From assembly GCF_003667565.1 (NCBI RefSeq), contig NZ_RCUX01000005.1, positions 186,001 through 250,000 of the forward strand: a DNA stretch of 64,000 nt, given 5' to 3'. Under the pieces are notes generated by a model. It was not told the DNA's origin. It saw nothing but the letters and a program-made list of their open reading frames with translations, and did no database searches. This document shows positions 35,844 through 45,054 of the stretch, in pieces (the stretch's first letter is position 1; each line of letters starts with the position of its first letter). The position numbers and the translations under genes are program-made. Source of the DNA: Mycetocola tolaasinivorans. GTDB taxonomy: Bacteria > Actinomycetota > Actinomycetes > Actinomycetales > Microbacteriaceae.

Positions 35844-36829
35844 ACGAATCATCGAATGTCGCGATGACCAGCGAGCAGGCCGCCTGGTTCGCCCAGAACT
35901 TTGAGCGCCTGGTGGAAAACGTCGAGGGTGTGGTGCTGGGAAAGAACCACGTCCTGCGCCTGGCGTTCACCACGATGCTCAGCGGCGGCCACCTGCTGCT
36001 CGAGGATGCTCCGGGCACCGGAAAGACCTCGCTTGCGCGCGCGATCGCACAGACCGTGGACGGCACGAGTAGCCGCATTCAGTTCACCCCCGATCTTCTT
36101 CCGGGGGACGTCACCGGCATGAGCATGTACGACCAGGGACGCGGAGTGTTCGAGTTTCATCCCGGCCCGATCTTTGCCAACGTGTGCCTCGCCGATGAGA
36201 TTAACCGCGCCTCGCCGAAGACCCAGTCGGCCCTGCTCGAGGTGATGGAGGAATCCCGGGTGACCGTGGACGGGGAGTCCCACCGCGTGCCAACGCCGTT
36301 CATGACCATCGCCACACAGAACCCGATCGAGCAGGCCGGAACGTATCGTCTGCCCGAGGCACAGCTGGATCGATTCATGATGAAGACCTCGCTGGGATAT
36401 CCGGACGCCGCCTCGACCCTGCGGATCCTCGAGGGCGTGCGGGTGAGTGCTCACCACCGCGAAATCCCGGCGATCCTCGGCCTGGACACCCTCACCCAGA
36501 TGATCGACACCGCCAAGCTGGTACACACTGAGCCGGCACTGCGCGACTACCTGGCCCGCCTCGTTGATGCCACCCGGCGTGCGCCCGAGGTTCGGCTCGG
36601 CGTGAGCATTCGCGGTGCGCTTGCGCTACTGCGTGCGGCGATGACCTGGGCGGCCGCTCACGGTCGCACCCACGTGCTTCCGGACGATATCAAGCTCCTC
36701 GCCGAGCCCGTGCTGGCCCATCGGCTGATTCTCGATCCGGAGGCCGAGTTTGACGGGGTCACGGGCAATAGCGTGATTGCGCGTGCGCTGCTCGAAGTGG
36801 CACCACCCGCGGAACGAGCCGCGGGGTGA
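35840..36829 (+). CDS. MoxR-family AAA+ ATPase
   Basis: 329 residues from the GTG at 35840. Walker A EDAPGTGKTS (about residue 55), Walker B VCLADEINRASPKTQSALLE (about 118) and sensor 1 ATQNPIEQ (about 155) are intact, and the C-terminal lid domain is present. MoxR ATPases act as chaperones or metal-insertion machines and are almost always paired with a DUF58 (vWA-like) protein, which follows here with a GTGA overlap. Confidence 0.93.
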   Translation: MNESSNVAMTSEQAAWFAQNFERLVENVEGVVLGKNHVLRLAFTTMLSGGHLLLEDAPGTGKTSLARAIAQTVDGTSSRIQFTPDLLPGDVTGMSMYDQGRGVFEFHPGPIFANVCLADEINRASPKTQSALLEVMEESRVTVDGESHRVPTPFMTIATQNPIEQAGTYRLPEAQLDRFMMKTSLGYPDAASTLRILEGVRVSAHHREIPAILGLDTLTQMIDTAKLVHTEPALRDYLARLVDATRRAPEVRLGVSIRGALALLRAAMTWAAAHGRTHVLPDDIKLLAEPVLAHRLILDPEAEFDGVTGNSVIARALLEVAPPAERAAG

Positions 36830-38265
36830 GGGCCATCGCCCGCGTCCCCCGTTCGTCACGGCACGGCGATCGCACCGACCGCTCGCGTACGGCGGGTGCC
36901 GCACCCGCCGGAACGACAACCCGGACCGCCACCTACGGACACGGCACCACCGAGCTCGCCTCGGGTTGGCGGGCCAGCTCGCGTTCCCCCTGGGCGAGAG
37001 GCGCGCGTCGCCTGCGTCGCTGGGGGCGTCGCCGCGTTCGCCACGTTCGCCGCGTCACCACCCCGCTGGGGTGGACGGTGCTCCTCTCCGCCGCGCTGAG
37101 CCTTCCGGCCGGTGCGTTCCTGGGGTGGGTCGAGCTCGTCACCATCGGTGCCGTGCTCTGGGCGGTGGCGCTCATCTCGGCGCTGTTTTTGCTGGGCGCG
37201 CCGGGCTACGAGGTGGACATGGAGGTGACCCGCACGCGCACCACCGTCGGCGAAGCGGTGCCCGGGATACTGCGCCTGCGCCGGCGCCGACGCGGTGCCC
37301 TGTGGGGTGCCGGCGTCGAGATCGTAATTGGCGGCGAGAGCGTGCCGTTGCCCACGCCCGCTCGGCGAGGCGCGGGCACGGCCGAGAGCGCGTTTGAGGT
37401 GCCGGCGCGACACCGCGGCGTGGTGCAGGTCGGCCCGGTACGCACGGTGCGCGGAGACCCGGTGGGTCTCTTTCGGCGCACCCTGGAGTGGACGGAATCG
37501 GTGAATATTTTTGTACATCCCGAGATCATCTCGGTGCCGAGCATGAGCGCGGGGTTTGTGCGCGATCTGGAGGGTAGCCCGACCCGGGATCTCACCGCGA
37601 GCGACATCTCATTTCAATCCCTGCGCGACTACCGCGCGGGTGATGATCGCCGGCACATTCACTGGAAGGCGACCGCGCGCGTGGGGACGCTCACGGTGCG
37701 CCAGTTTGAGGAAACCCGGCGCAGCCACATCGTGGTGGCACTCGCGAGCGCGCTCGGTGACTATTCCTCCGGGGCGGAGTTTGAACTCGCGGTGAGCGCG
37801 GCGGGCTCGATCGCGATGCGCGCCCTGCGTGATGGGCGGGACGTCTCGGTCCTCGCCGGCCCTCCCACGGCATCCATCGGTGAGGAGCCCGCACGCTCGG
37901 CATCCGCCGGTGAGGAGTCCGTGCGCGCGGTGTCGGTGTTGAACACGCGGGGCCGCGATCCGCTGCTCGATGATCTGAGCGAACGGGAGTGGGGCGATAC
38001 CCCGCGTGGGCTGGGTGAGCTGGCGATGCTCGCGGCGGAGTCGATTCCCGGAATGTCGCTGATCTTCCTGGTGTGTGGGTCGACTCCCAATCTGCGTGAG
38101 CTGCGCTCGTGGTCGCTACGGTTTCCGCTCGGAACCTCGGTGGTCGCGGTGATCTGTGCGCCCGAACAGCCCCCGCGGATGCGGCGTATCCAGGAACTCC
38201 GCGTTGTTGATATCGGGTATCTCGGGGATATTCGGGATGCCCTGACCCGGGCGGCACGCGTATGA
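36826..38265 (+). CDS. DUF58-domain membrane protein
   Basis: 479 residues. A basic N-terminal tail of about 75 residues is followed by two close hydrophobic stretches (about 80-125; WTVLLSAALSLPAGAFLGWV) and the DUF58 signature in FQSLRDYRAGDDRRHIHWKA (about 262), followed by TARVGTLTVRQFEE. The C-terminal part has a vWA-like arrangement. Partner of the MoxR ATPase in the same operon; overlaps the next gene by ATGA. The molecular role of DUF58 proteins is not settled. Confidence 0.9.
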   Translation: MRAIARVPRSSRHGDRTDRSRTAGAAPAGTTTRTATYGHGTTELASGWRASSRSPWARGARRLRRWGRRRVRHVRRVTTPLGWTVLLSAALSLPAGAFLGWVELVTIGAVLWAVALISALFLLGAPGYEVDMEVTRTRTTVGEAVPGILRLRRRRRGALWGAGVEIVIGGESVPLPTPARRGAGTAESAFEVPARHRGVVQVGPVRTVRGDPVGLFRRTLEWTESVNIFVHPEIISVPSMSAGFVRDLEGSPTRDLTASDISFQSLRDYRAGDDRRHIHWKATARVGTLTVRQFEETRRSHIVVALASALGDYSSGAEFELAVSAAGSIAMRALRDGRDVSVLAGPPTASIGEEPARSASAGEESVRAVSVLNTRGRDPLLDDLSEREWGDTPRGLGELAMLAAESIPGMSLIFLVCGSTPNLRELRSWSLRFPLGTSVVAVICAPEQPPRMRRIQELRVVDIGYLGDIRDALTRAARV

Positions 38266-40667
38266 GCCGGCAGTCGCGCGATTTTTCGCGCTCTTCTCGT
38301 ACGCCCGCTGCCTCCGAGCACCGCACCCACGGTGCCGAGGGGATCCTGCTGACCCTGCTGGTGCTGGCCGCGGCGACGCCGCTGTGGTCGCTCTATGCCG
38401 ACCCCGCGATCCTCCGGCTCGTGGGTGTTTCCGCCGCGGTCGCGCTCGGACTGGGTATGCTGGCCCGGGTCGGCCGCTGGCCGGGGGCCGTGGTGATCGC
38501 CGTATCCGCGATCGTTCTCATCGTGCTGGCGGTACCCCTCGGGGTGCCCAGCCGGGCAGAATTCGGTGTCGTGCCGACGGTGGATGGGCTGCGCGAGGCG
38601 GCCTGGGCCGCGGTGGCGGGCTGGAAACAGATTGTCACCGTCGAACCGCCGCTGGGCACATATCGCGGGGTGTTGGTACCCGCGCTGATCGTGGTGTTTG
38701 GGTGCGCGATGGCCGCGCACTGGCTCCTTGATCGCACGAGATCACGCGGGTGGAGCCTTCTCCCGGTGGTGGTAATCCTCGGCTTTGGCATCGCGATGGG
38801 GCCGAGTGATCCGCCCCTCACGGTCGCGAGCGGCATCGCCCTCGCGGGCTGCGGGCTGCTCTGGGGCACCCTGCTGACCCTCGGGGTGTTTGCGCGCGCC
38901 CGCGGGGATGCTCCGACGCGAGGCGGATTCGCCGCCCGGTCGAGCAGGGGGATGTCCGCACTCCTGGTGGTGGGTATCGCCGCGTCAGCCGGGCTCGCTG
39001 CGGGCATCGCCGTGGAGCCCCGGCTCGATCGAGAGGTGGCGCGCACCCGGGTCGTCGCACCGTTTGACCCGCGGCAGTTTGTGAGCCCGCTCGTTGCCTA
39101 CCGAAACTCGGTAACCTCGCCGGCCAACGCGCAGACGCAGCTGGAAATCGAGGGGGTTCCCGCGGGCACCCGGGTGCGGCTCGCAACCCTGGACGACTAC
39201 GACGGCCAGGTGTTTTCCAGCGGGGCCGGAGCATCCGAAACCGAGTCGGCAGCGGGTGCGGGCAGCTACCGGCAGGTACCCGTCCGGATGAGCGATCCCG
39301 AACCCGGAGACCCGGTATCGGTGCGCATCACCGTCCGCGAGTTGAGCGGGGTGTGGTTGCCGATCGTGGGTTCCCCACGCAGCGTCGCCTTTGCCGACAT
39401 CGACCGTGCCGAACACTTCTACTACAACGGGCCGGCGAACGCCGCCGCGCTGGCGGAGGGAATCACCCCCGGTCTCACCTACTCCCTCGAGACCGTCCTC
39501 CCTGAGGACCTCGACGACGGCGCGCTGGCGGGGCTGCGGCCGGGTACCGCACTTCAATCGGATGCGCCGGTAAGCCCGGCGCTGCTGGAACAGGCGGCCG
39601 AGGGTTTCGCCCCGACCTGGCTCACCCCGGGGGAACGGCTTCTGGAGATCACACGCTGGCTGCGCAGCGGCTACATCAGCCACTCGGGCGAGGGGGAGCC
39701 CTTTACCCGGCCCGGGCACTCTGCCGGGCGGCTCAACGTTCTGGCGGAGAGCGCGCCCCTGATGGGCGATGCCGAGCAGTATTCCACCGCCCTCGCCGTG
39801 CTCGCCCGCGGCATCGGTTTTCCCTCCCGCGTGGTACTGGGGTACGTGGCGAATAGCGAGCGCATCCTCGGGGATGATTTGACGGCCTGGACCGAGGTGC
39901 AGGACGCCTCGGGACGCTGGATCGGGATCGATCCGGTGCCGCTCGTGCGCGAGATCCCGCCGGATGAGGAGACCCCGGTGGAGGCGCAGCCCCAGCCGGA
40001 AACAGTGCTGCCTCCACCCCCGGCGATCATCGAGGACCCCCTCGATTCCCGGGCCACGGATGATGAGGGCACCCCGGAGGAAGAGGAACCCGCCGAGTGG
40101 CTGGCCACGCTGCTGGCGATCTGGCACGGCGGGTGGCCGGTTCTCCTCGCCGCCGTGATCCTGTTCCTGCCGCTGTGGGGGCTGGCGCTCGTGAGGGGTG
40201 TTCGCCGCCGTCGCCGACGGCGACGTGACCGGGCACGACGCACGCTCGTCGGCGGCTGGAACGAGGTGCGCGACGCGCTGATCGATCGGGGCACCGATGT
40301 CCCCGTCTCGGCGACGCGTTTCGAGACCGTTCGGGCATGGTCTAGCGCGGATCCCCGGGCGACTCCGGAAACGGCGGTGCGCGTCTCGGTACTCGCCGAA
40401 CGGGCGAACGCGGCGGAGTTTGCCCGCGACCAGGTCTCGACGGCGGAGGTTTCGGCCTATTGGGCCGAGCTCAGGCAGGAGTTGCGCGCGCTTTCTGCGG
40501 GGGAGGGGCCATGGGCCCGGTTCCGGAGATTCCTGACCGCGCGCTCGATCCGCGACAGCATTGCAGACCGGTGGGCTGGCACTCGCCCCGCCACGAACCA
40601 CGAGATGAGAGGAAATAACCATGGAAGCTCGGCATCGCGTCATTCTGGACAGCGGCGAGCGTTTTGA
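38262..40667 (+). CDS. TgpA-like membrane protein with catalytically dead transglutaminase domain
   Basis: 801 residues. Roughly six to seven helices occupy residues 25-260. An external region with a transglutaminase-like core lies at about 440-565, then one helix (PVLLAAVILFLPLWGLALVR, about 630) and a cytoplasmic tail. The core keeps the fold (GDAEQYSTALAVLARGIGFP and SRVVLGYV) but not the triad: A504 replaces the catalytic Cys, T541 replaces the His (LTAWTEV instead of HAWxEV), and only D557 remains. It cannot work as a cysteine transglutaminase or protease and more likely binds peptides or scaffolds. It overlaps DUF58 upstream and the small FHA gene downstream (47 bp). Confidence 0.88.
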   Translation: MSRQSRDFSRSSRTPAASEHRTHGAEGILLTLLVLAAATPLWSLYADPAILRLVGVSAAVALGLGMLARVGRWPGAVVIAVSAIVLIVLAVPLGVPSRAEFGVVPTVDGLREAAWAAVAGWKQIVTVEPPLGTYRGVLVPALIVVFGCAMAAHWLLDRTRSRGWSLLPVVVILGFGIAMGPSDPPLTVASGIALAGCGLLWGTLLTLGVFARARGDAPTRGGFAARSSRGMSALLVVGIAASAGLAAGIAVEPRLDREVARTRVVAPFDPRQFVSPLVAYRNSVTSPANAQTQLEIEGVPAGTRVRLATLDDYDGQVFSSGAGASETESAAGAGSYRQVPVRMSDPEPGDPVSVRITVRELSGVWLPIVGSPRSVAFADIDRAEHFYYNGPANAAALAEGITPGLTYSLETVLPEDLDDGALAGLRPGTALQSDAPVSPALLEQAAEGFAPTWLTPGERLLEITRWLRSGYISHSGEGEPFTRPGHSAGRLNVLAESAPLMGDAEQYSTALAVLARGIGFPSRVVLGYVANSERILGDDLTAWTEVQDASGRWIGIDPVPLVREIPPDEETPVEAQPQPETVLPPPPAIIEDPLDSRATDDEGTPEEEEPAEWLATLLAIWHGGWPVLLAAVILFLPLWGLALVRGVRRRRRRRRDRARRTLVGGWNEVRDALIDRGTDVPVSATRFETVRAWSSADPRATPETAVRVSVLAERANAAEFARDQVSTAEVSAYWAELRQELRALSAGEGPWARFRRFLTARSIRDSIADRWAGTRPATNHEMRGNNHGSSASRHSGQRRAF

Positions 40668-40974
40668 TGTGGCGCGGCCGACCGTGCTCGGTCGGGGGCC
40701 GGAGGGCCACGGGCTCACCGAGTCGATCGACAACGAGCAGGATCCGCAACTGATTCGGGTGGATGACCCGGATCGCTCGATCTCGCGCACACACCTGATT
40801 CTCGGTGTCTACGACGGCGAGCTGTGGGCCGCCGATACGGCCTCGGGCAATGGCAGCGTTCTCGTGTATCCGGATGGCAACAGCTACCCGATGGCGGCCT
40901 GGACCCGCTACGTGGTGGACCCCGGTTCAACCATTCGGTTTGGAGATCGCTGGTTGCAGTCCGAGCCGCTCTAG
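40621..40974 (+). CDS. Small FHA-domain protein, last gene of the cluster
   Basis: 117 residues that are nearly all FHA domain: PTVLGRGPEG (about 19), SISRTHLILGVYDGELWAAD (about 58) and SGNGSVL, with the Arg, Ser and Asn/Gly positions of phosphothreonine binders kept. GAGAGGAAATAACC lies just before the ATG, within the end of the transglutaminase-like gene (47-bp overlap). Probably a phospho-reader for the kinase encoded 12 kb upstream in the same operon. A strong hairpin follows. Confidence 0.87.
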   Translation: MEARHRVILDSGERFDVARPTVLGRGPEGHGLTESIDNEQDPQLIRVDDPDRSISRTHLILGVYDGELWAADTASGNGSVLVYPDGNSYPMAAWTRYVVDPGSTIRFGDRWLQSEPL

Positions 40975-41001
40975 CCCCGCACACACGCCGGGTGCATAAA
41001 C

Positions 41002-41039
41002 ACACAGTGGCCCGCCGGAAAACCGGCGGGCCACTGTGT
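41002..41039. terminator. Strong bidirectional terminator between the cluster and kgd
   Basis: ACACAGTGGCCCGCCGG (41002-41018), AAAA loop, and exact complement (41023-41039): a perfect 17-bp stem between convergent genes. Confidence 0.9.
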
Positions 41040-41050
41040 CTGTGCGAAAC

Positions 41051-44000
41051 CTACAGCTCGAGCGCGCGAGCCAGCAGGGCGGTCTGTTCGGCGGCGTGAC
41101 GCTTCGCAGAACCGGTCGCGGGGGAGGCCGATGCTGCGCGGGCCACGACGCGCACGCGGCGCTCGGGGTCCAGCTTGCGGGTCTCCAGGGCGAAGAACGG
41201 CCAGGCACCCTGGTTCTCCGGCTCATCCTGCACCCAGACCAGTTCGGCGTTGGGGTAGCGGGCCGCGATCTCCTTGAGCTCGGCACCGGGCAGCGGATAG
41301 TACTGCTCGAGACGCACCAGCGCGATCTTCTCGTTCGGGTTCTTCGCGAGCTCGGCGGCGAGATCCCAGTGGATCTTGCCGGCGTGTAGCAGAACGCGGG
41401 TCACGGCGTTCGGATCGGTGATCCGAGCGTCGTCGATTACCGGCTCAAACTTGCCCGAGGTGAAGTCCGAGATCTCGCTCGTGGCACCGCGCAGACGCAG
41501 CATGGCCTTCGGAGTGAAGACCACCAGCGGGCGACGCGGACGGGCGTAGGCCTGGCGACGCAGCAGGTGGAAGTAGCTCGCCGGGGTCGACGGGCGGGCG
41601 ACGGTCATGTTGTTCTCCGCGGCGAGCTGCAGGTAGCGCTCAATGCGTGCCGAGGAGTGATCCGGGCCCTGGCCCTCGAAACCGTGCGGCAGCAGCAGCA
41701 CAACGCTCGAGCGCTGGCCCCACTTCTGCTCGGCCGAGGAGATGAACTCGTCGATGATGGTCTGGGCACCGTTGGCGAAGTCACCAAACTGTGCCTCCCA
41801 CAGCACCAGGGCGTCGGGGCGCTCGACCGAGTAGCCATACTCGAAGCCCATGACCGCGTACTCGCTCAGCAGCGAGTCGTAGATCCAGAAGCGGGCCTGC
41901 GACTCGGAGAGGTTTGCCAGCGGCAGCCACTCCTGGCCGCTCACCCGGTCGTGCAGCACCGCGTGACGCTGCACGAAGGTGCCGCGGCGGCTGTCCTGAC
42001 CGCTCATGCGCACCGGGGTGCCTTCAACCAGCAGGGATCCGAGCGCGAGCAGCTCGCCGAAGCCCCAGTCCACGCTGCCGTTGCGGCTCATGTCCAGTCG
42101 CTTCTGCAGCAGCTGCTGCAGCTTGGGGTGCACGGTGAAGCCCTCGGGCTTGTTGTTGAAGGCGTCACCGATCTGGTGAACCACGGCCTCGCTGACGCCG
42201 GTGGTCTCCGGCTCGCCGGTGTAGCCGTCGTCCTCGGTGTGGTCCAGCTCGGGCAGGATCAGCACGTTGGAGGCGGTCTGTGCGGCGTGGGTCTCCATGA
42301 ACGCGCGCTCCAGGCGGTCCTGGAAGTCGCGGTGCGCGGCCTCGTACTCCTCCTGGGTGATGTCTCCGCGGCCGACGAGGGCCTCGGTGTAGAGCTTTCG
42401 AACGCTGCGCTTGGCCTCGATGAGGTTGTACATCAGCGGCTGGGTCATCGAGGGGTCATCGCCCTCGTTGTGACCGCGACGGCGGTAGCAGACGAGGTCG
42501 ATCACGACGTCCTTGTGGAACTTCTGGCGGAACTCAAACGCGAGTTCGGCCACCCGGACCACGGCCTCGGGGTCATCGCCGTTGACGTGCCAGATCGGTG
42601 CCTGGATGGTCTTGGCCACGTCGCTCGAGTAGGTCGAGGTGCGTGCCTCGTTCGGCGTGGTGGTGAAGCCCACCTGGTTGTTCACGATCACGTGGATGGT
42701 ACCGCCGGTGCGGTAGCCGCGCAGCTGGGACATCTGCATGGTCTCGAGGACCACGCCCTGCCCGGCCATGGCCGCGTCACCGTGCACCAGGATGGGCAGG
42801 GTGGTGAACGTGCCGATGGGCTGGCGGTCCTGCTTGGCGCGAACGATACCCTCGAGCACGCCGTTGACGGCCTCGAGGTGCGAGGGGTTCGCGGCCAGGT
42901 AAACCGGCAGCTGTTCGCCATTGGCACCCTGGAAGATACCCTCGGTGCCGAGGTGGTACTTGACGTCGCCCGAGCCGGAGATGTTTTCGTTGACGCGCCC
43001 CTCGAACTCGCGGAAGATCTGACCGTAGGTCTTGCCCGCGATGTTGGTGAGAACGTTCAGTCGGCCACGGTGGGCCATACCGATGGCGGCACCATCGAGG
43101 CCCGCGCCGGCGGCACCCTGCAGGATGGCATCGAGCAGCGGAATGACCGACTCGCCACCCTCGAGGCTGAAGCGCTTCTGGCCCACGTACTTGGTCTGCA
43201 GGAAGGTCTCGAAGGCCTCGGCCTCGTTGAGCTTGCCGAGGATGCGCAGCTGCTCATCGCGCGTTGGCTTAGCATAGGGGCGCTCGACCTTGTCCTGCAT
43301 CCACTTGCGCTGGGCGGGGTCCTGAATGTGCATGTACTCGAGGCCGATGGTGCGGCAGTAGGAGTCACGCAGGATGCCGAGCACATCGCGCAGCTTCGCG
43401 GTCTGGGTGCCGCCGAGGCCGCCGGTCACGAACTCACGGTCGAGATCCCAGAAGGTGAGGCCGTGGCTCGCGATGTCGAGGTCCGGGTGCGAGCGCTGAA
43501 CGTACTCGAGCGGGTCGATGTCGGCCATCAGGTGGCCGCGCACGCGGAACGCATTGACGAGCTCCTGGACCCGGGAGGTCTTGTTCAGGAAGCCGCTGAC
43601 GTCCACCGAGATGTCCGGTGCCCAGTGAATCGGGTCGTACGGAATGCGCAGGGCGGCGAAGATGTCCTCGTAGAAGCCGCGCTGGCCGAGCAGCAGCTCG
43701 TGTACGCGCTTCAGGAACTCACCCGAACCGGCACCCTGGATCACGCGGTGATCGTAGGTGGAGGTCAGGGTGATGGTCTTACCGATGCCGAGGTCAACCA
43801 GGGTCTTCGCGCTGGAGCCCTGGAACTCGGCCGGGTAGTCGAGCGCGCCGGCACCGATGATGCAGCCCTGGCCGGACATGAGGCGCGGCACCGAGTGCAC
43901 GGTGCCGATGCCGCCGGGGTTGGTCAGCGAGATGGTGGTGCCCGCATAGTCGGCCATGGTCAGCTTGTTACCGCGACCGCGCTTGATGAGGTCTTCGTAG

Positions 44001-44770
44001 GCGGCGAGGTACTCGCTGAAGCCCATCGTGTCGGCGGCCTTGATCGAGGGCACCACGAGCGAGCGGGTGCCATCGGGCTTCGGAACGTCGATCGCGATAC
44101 CGAGGTTGATGTGGGCCGGAGCAACAACGCTCGGCTTGCCATCGATCTCGGCGTAGAAGACGTTCTGGCTCGGGGTCTCCTTGATGGCCTGGACCAGGGC
44201 CCAGCCGATCAGGTGGGTGAAGGACACCTTGCCACCGCGGGCACGCGCCAGGTGGTTGTTGATGACGATGCGGTTGTCGATCATCAGCTTCGCCGGGATC
44301 GTGCGCACGCTGGTCGCGGTGGGCACGGACACCGAGGCGTCCATGTTCTTTGCGAGGGTCTTTGCGAGACCCTTCAGCGGCGTGACAACGTCCTCAGCAG
44401 GGGCCGCCTGCTCGGTGGCGGTTTCGGCGTCGGGCTTCTTTGCCGGACGCGGGGCCTGCGCGGGAATCGGATTTGCGTTGGGCTGGTGCGCGGTGGTCTT
44501 TGCCACCGGTTGTGCCCCGGTCACCGGAATCGGTGCCGTCGCCGGTGCCGGGGGAACCGTCGCGGTGCTCGCTGATGCAGAGCTAGCCGCTGCGGTCTTT
44601 CCCGCGATCTGATCGCGGTGGTAGGCCTCAAGGGTCGGCCACCACGATTCATCCACCGAGTTTTTATCCGTCAGAAATTTTTCGTAAAGCTCTTCGACCA
44701 ACCACTCGTTGGCACCGAACTCTCCGGACGAACCGTCTCCGGCTCCGACTCCGGTCAACTGGCTTGACAC
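41051..44770 (-). CDS. kgd: Multifunctional 2-oxoglutarate dehydrogenase E1 / 2-oxoacid decarboxylase with E2-like N-terminus
   Basis: 1239 residues. TCA-cycle enzyme that decarboxylates 2-oxoglutarate with thiamine diphosphate; the actinobacterial form carries an E2 succinyltransferase-like domain at the N-terminus and no lipoyl domain. Seen here: an N-terminal segment (NEWLVEELYEKFLTDKNSVD) typical of Kgd; an Ala/Pro-rich linker (about 60-125); the E2-like catalytic domain with STYDHRVIQGAGSGEFL (about 337); and the E1 part with MAHRGRLNVLTNIAGK, LPILVHGDAAMAGQGVV and VNNQVGFTT. GTG start at 44770. Single-gene unit, convergent with the cluster before it and divergent from the CNNM/CorC pair. 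In mycobacteria and corynebacteria it is controlled by an FHA protein (GarA/OdhI); the small FHA gene next door has a different, envelope-cluster context. Confidence 0.95.
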   Translation of the reverse strand: MSSQLTGVGAGDGSSGEFGANEWLVEELYEKFLTDKNSVDESWWPTLEAYHRDQIAGKTAAASSASASTATVPPAPATAPIPVTGAQPVAKTTAHQPNANPIPAQAPRPAKKPDAETATEQAAPAEDVVTPLKGLAKTLAKNMDASVSVPTATSVRTIPAKLMIDNRIVINNHLARARGGKVSFTHLIGWALVQAIKETPSQNVFYAEIDGKPSVVAPAHINLGIAIDVPKPDGTRSLVVPSIKAADTMGFSEYLAAYEDLIKRGRGNKLTMADYAGTTISLTNPGGIGTVHSVPRLMSGQGCIIGAGALDYPAEFQGSSAKTLVDLGIGKTITLTSTYDHRVIQGAGSGEFLKRVHELLLGQRGFYEDIFAALRIPYDPIHWAPDISVDVSGFLNKTSRVQELVNAFRVRGHLMADIDPLEYVQRSHPDLDIASHGLTFWDLDREFVTGGLGGTQTAKLRDVLGILRDSYCRTIGLEYMHIQDPAQRKWMQDKVERPYAKPTRDEQLRILGKLNEAEAFETFLQTKYVGQKRFSLEGGESVIPLLDAILQGAAGAGLDGAAIGMAHRGRLNVLTNIAGKTYGQIFREFEGRVNENISGSGDVKYHLGTEGIFQGANGEQLPVYLAANPSHLEAVNGVLEGIVRAKQDRQPIGTFTTLPILVHGDAAMAGQGVVLETMQMSQLRGYRTGGTIHVIVNNQVGFTTTPNEARTSTYSSDVAKTIQAPIWHVNGDDPEAVVRVAELAFEFRQKFHKDVVIDLVCYRRRGHNEGDDPSMTQPLMYNLIEAKRSVRKLYTEALVGRGDITQEEYEAAHRDFQDRLERAFMETHAAQTASNVLILPELDHTEDDGYTGEPETTGVSEAVVHQIGDAFNNKPEGFTVHPKLQQLLQKRLDMSRNGSVDWGFGELLALGSLLVEGTPVRMSGQDSRRGTFVQRHAVLHDRVSGQEWLPLANLSESQARFWIYDSLLSEYAVMGFEYGYSVERPDALVLWEAQFGDFANGAQTIIDEFISSAEQKWGQRSSVVLLLPHGFEGQGPDHSSARIERYLQLAAENNMTVARPSTPASYFHLLRRQAYARPRRPLVVFTPKAMLRLRGATSEISDFTSGKFEPVIDDARITDPNAVTRVLLHAGKIHWDLAAELAKNPNEKIALVRLEQYYPLPGAELKEIAARYPNAELVWVQDEPENQGAWPFFALETRKLDPERRVRVVARAASASPATGSAKRHAAEQTALLARALEL

Positions 44771-45054
44771 CGCCAGACCACCACTCTCTCCGTGACATTT
44801 GCGAATTCAACGCCGTAGGTTGCGACGCTGCATATCTACTGCACAAGCCTAGACCTAATTTTTATGTTCCAGGAATATTCCCGCCGGGTCGTGACGGGAA
44901 AATGCCGTTGGTCTCGTTCACCAGACAATTTCCTGCAAATCTCGTGCAGGTTCGAGAGGGTGTTGCTATGCTATTTGGCACAATGGATGACCCTCCTCGA
45001 TCTCTCATGCCCGGCCACCTTCGACATACGCTCGCCTCCACGGCGGTGAGCTAA

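Noticed and set aside
40621..40974. Small FHA protein as the GarA/OdhI regulator of the adjacent kgd
   Set aside because: It lacks the N-terminal phosphorylation segment with a TT/ETTS-type motif and belongs by overlap to the envelope operon, separated from kgd by a strong terminator; adjacency alone is weak evidence.
41567..44575. 1002-codon open frame on the plus strand opposite kgd
   Set aside because: Shadow of the kgd gene; no domain, no ribosome site, and composition typical of reversed GC-rich codons.
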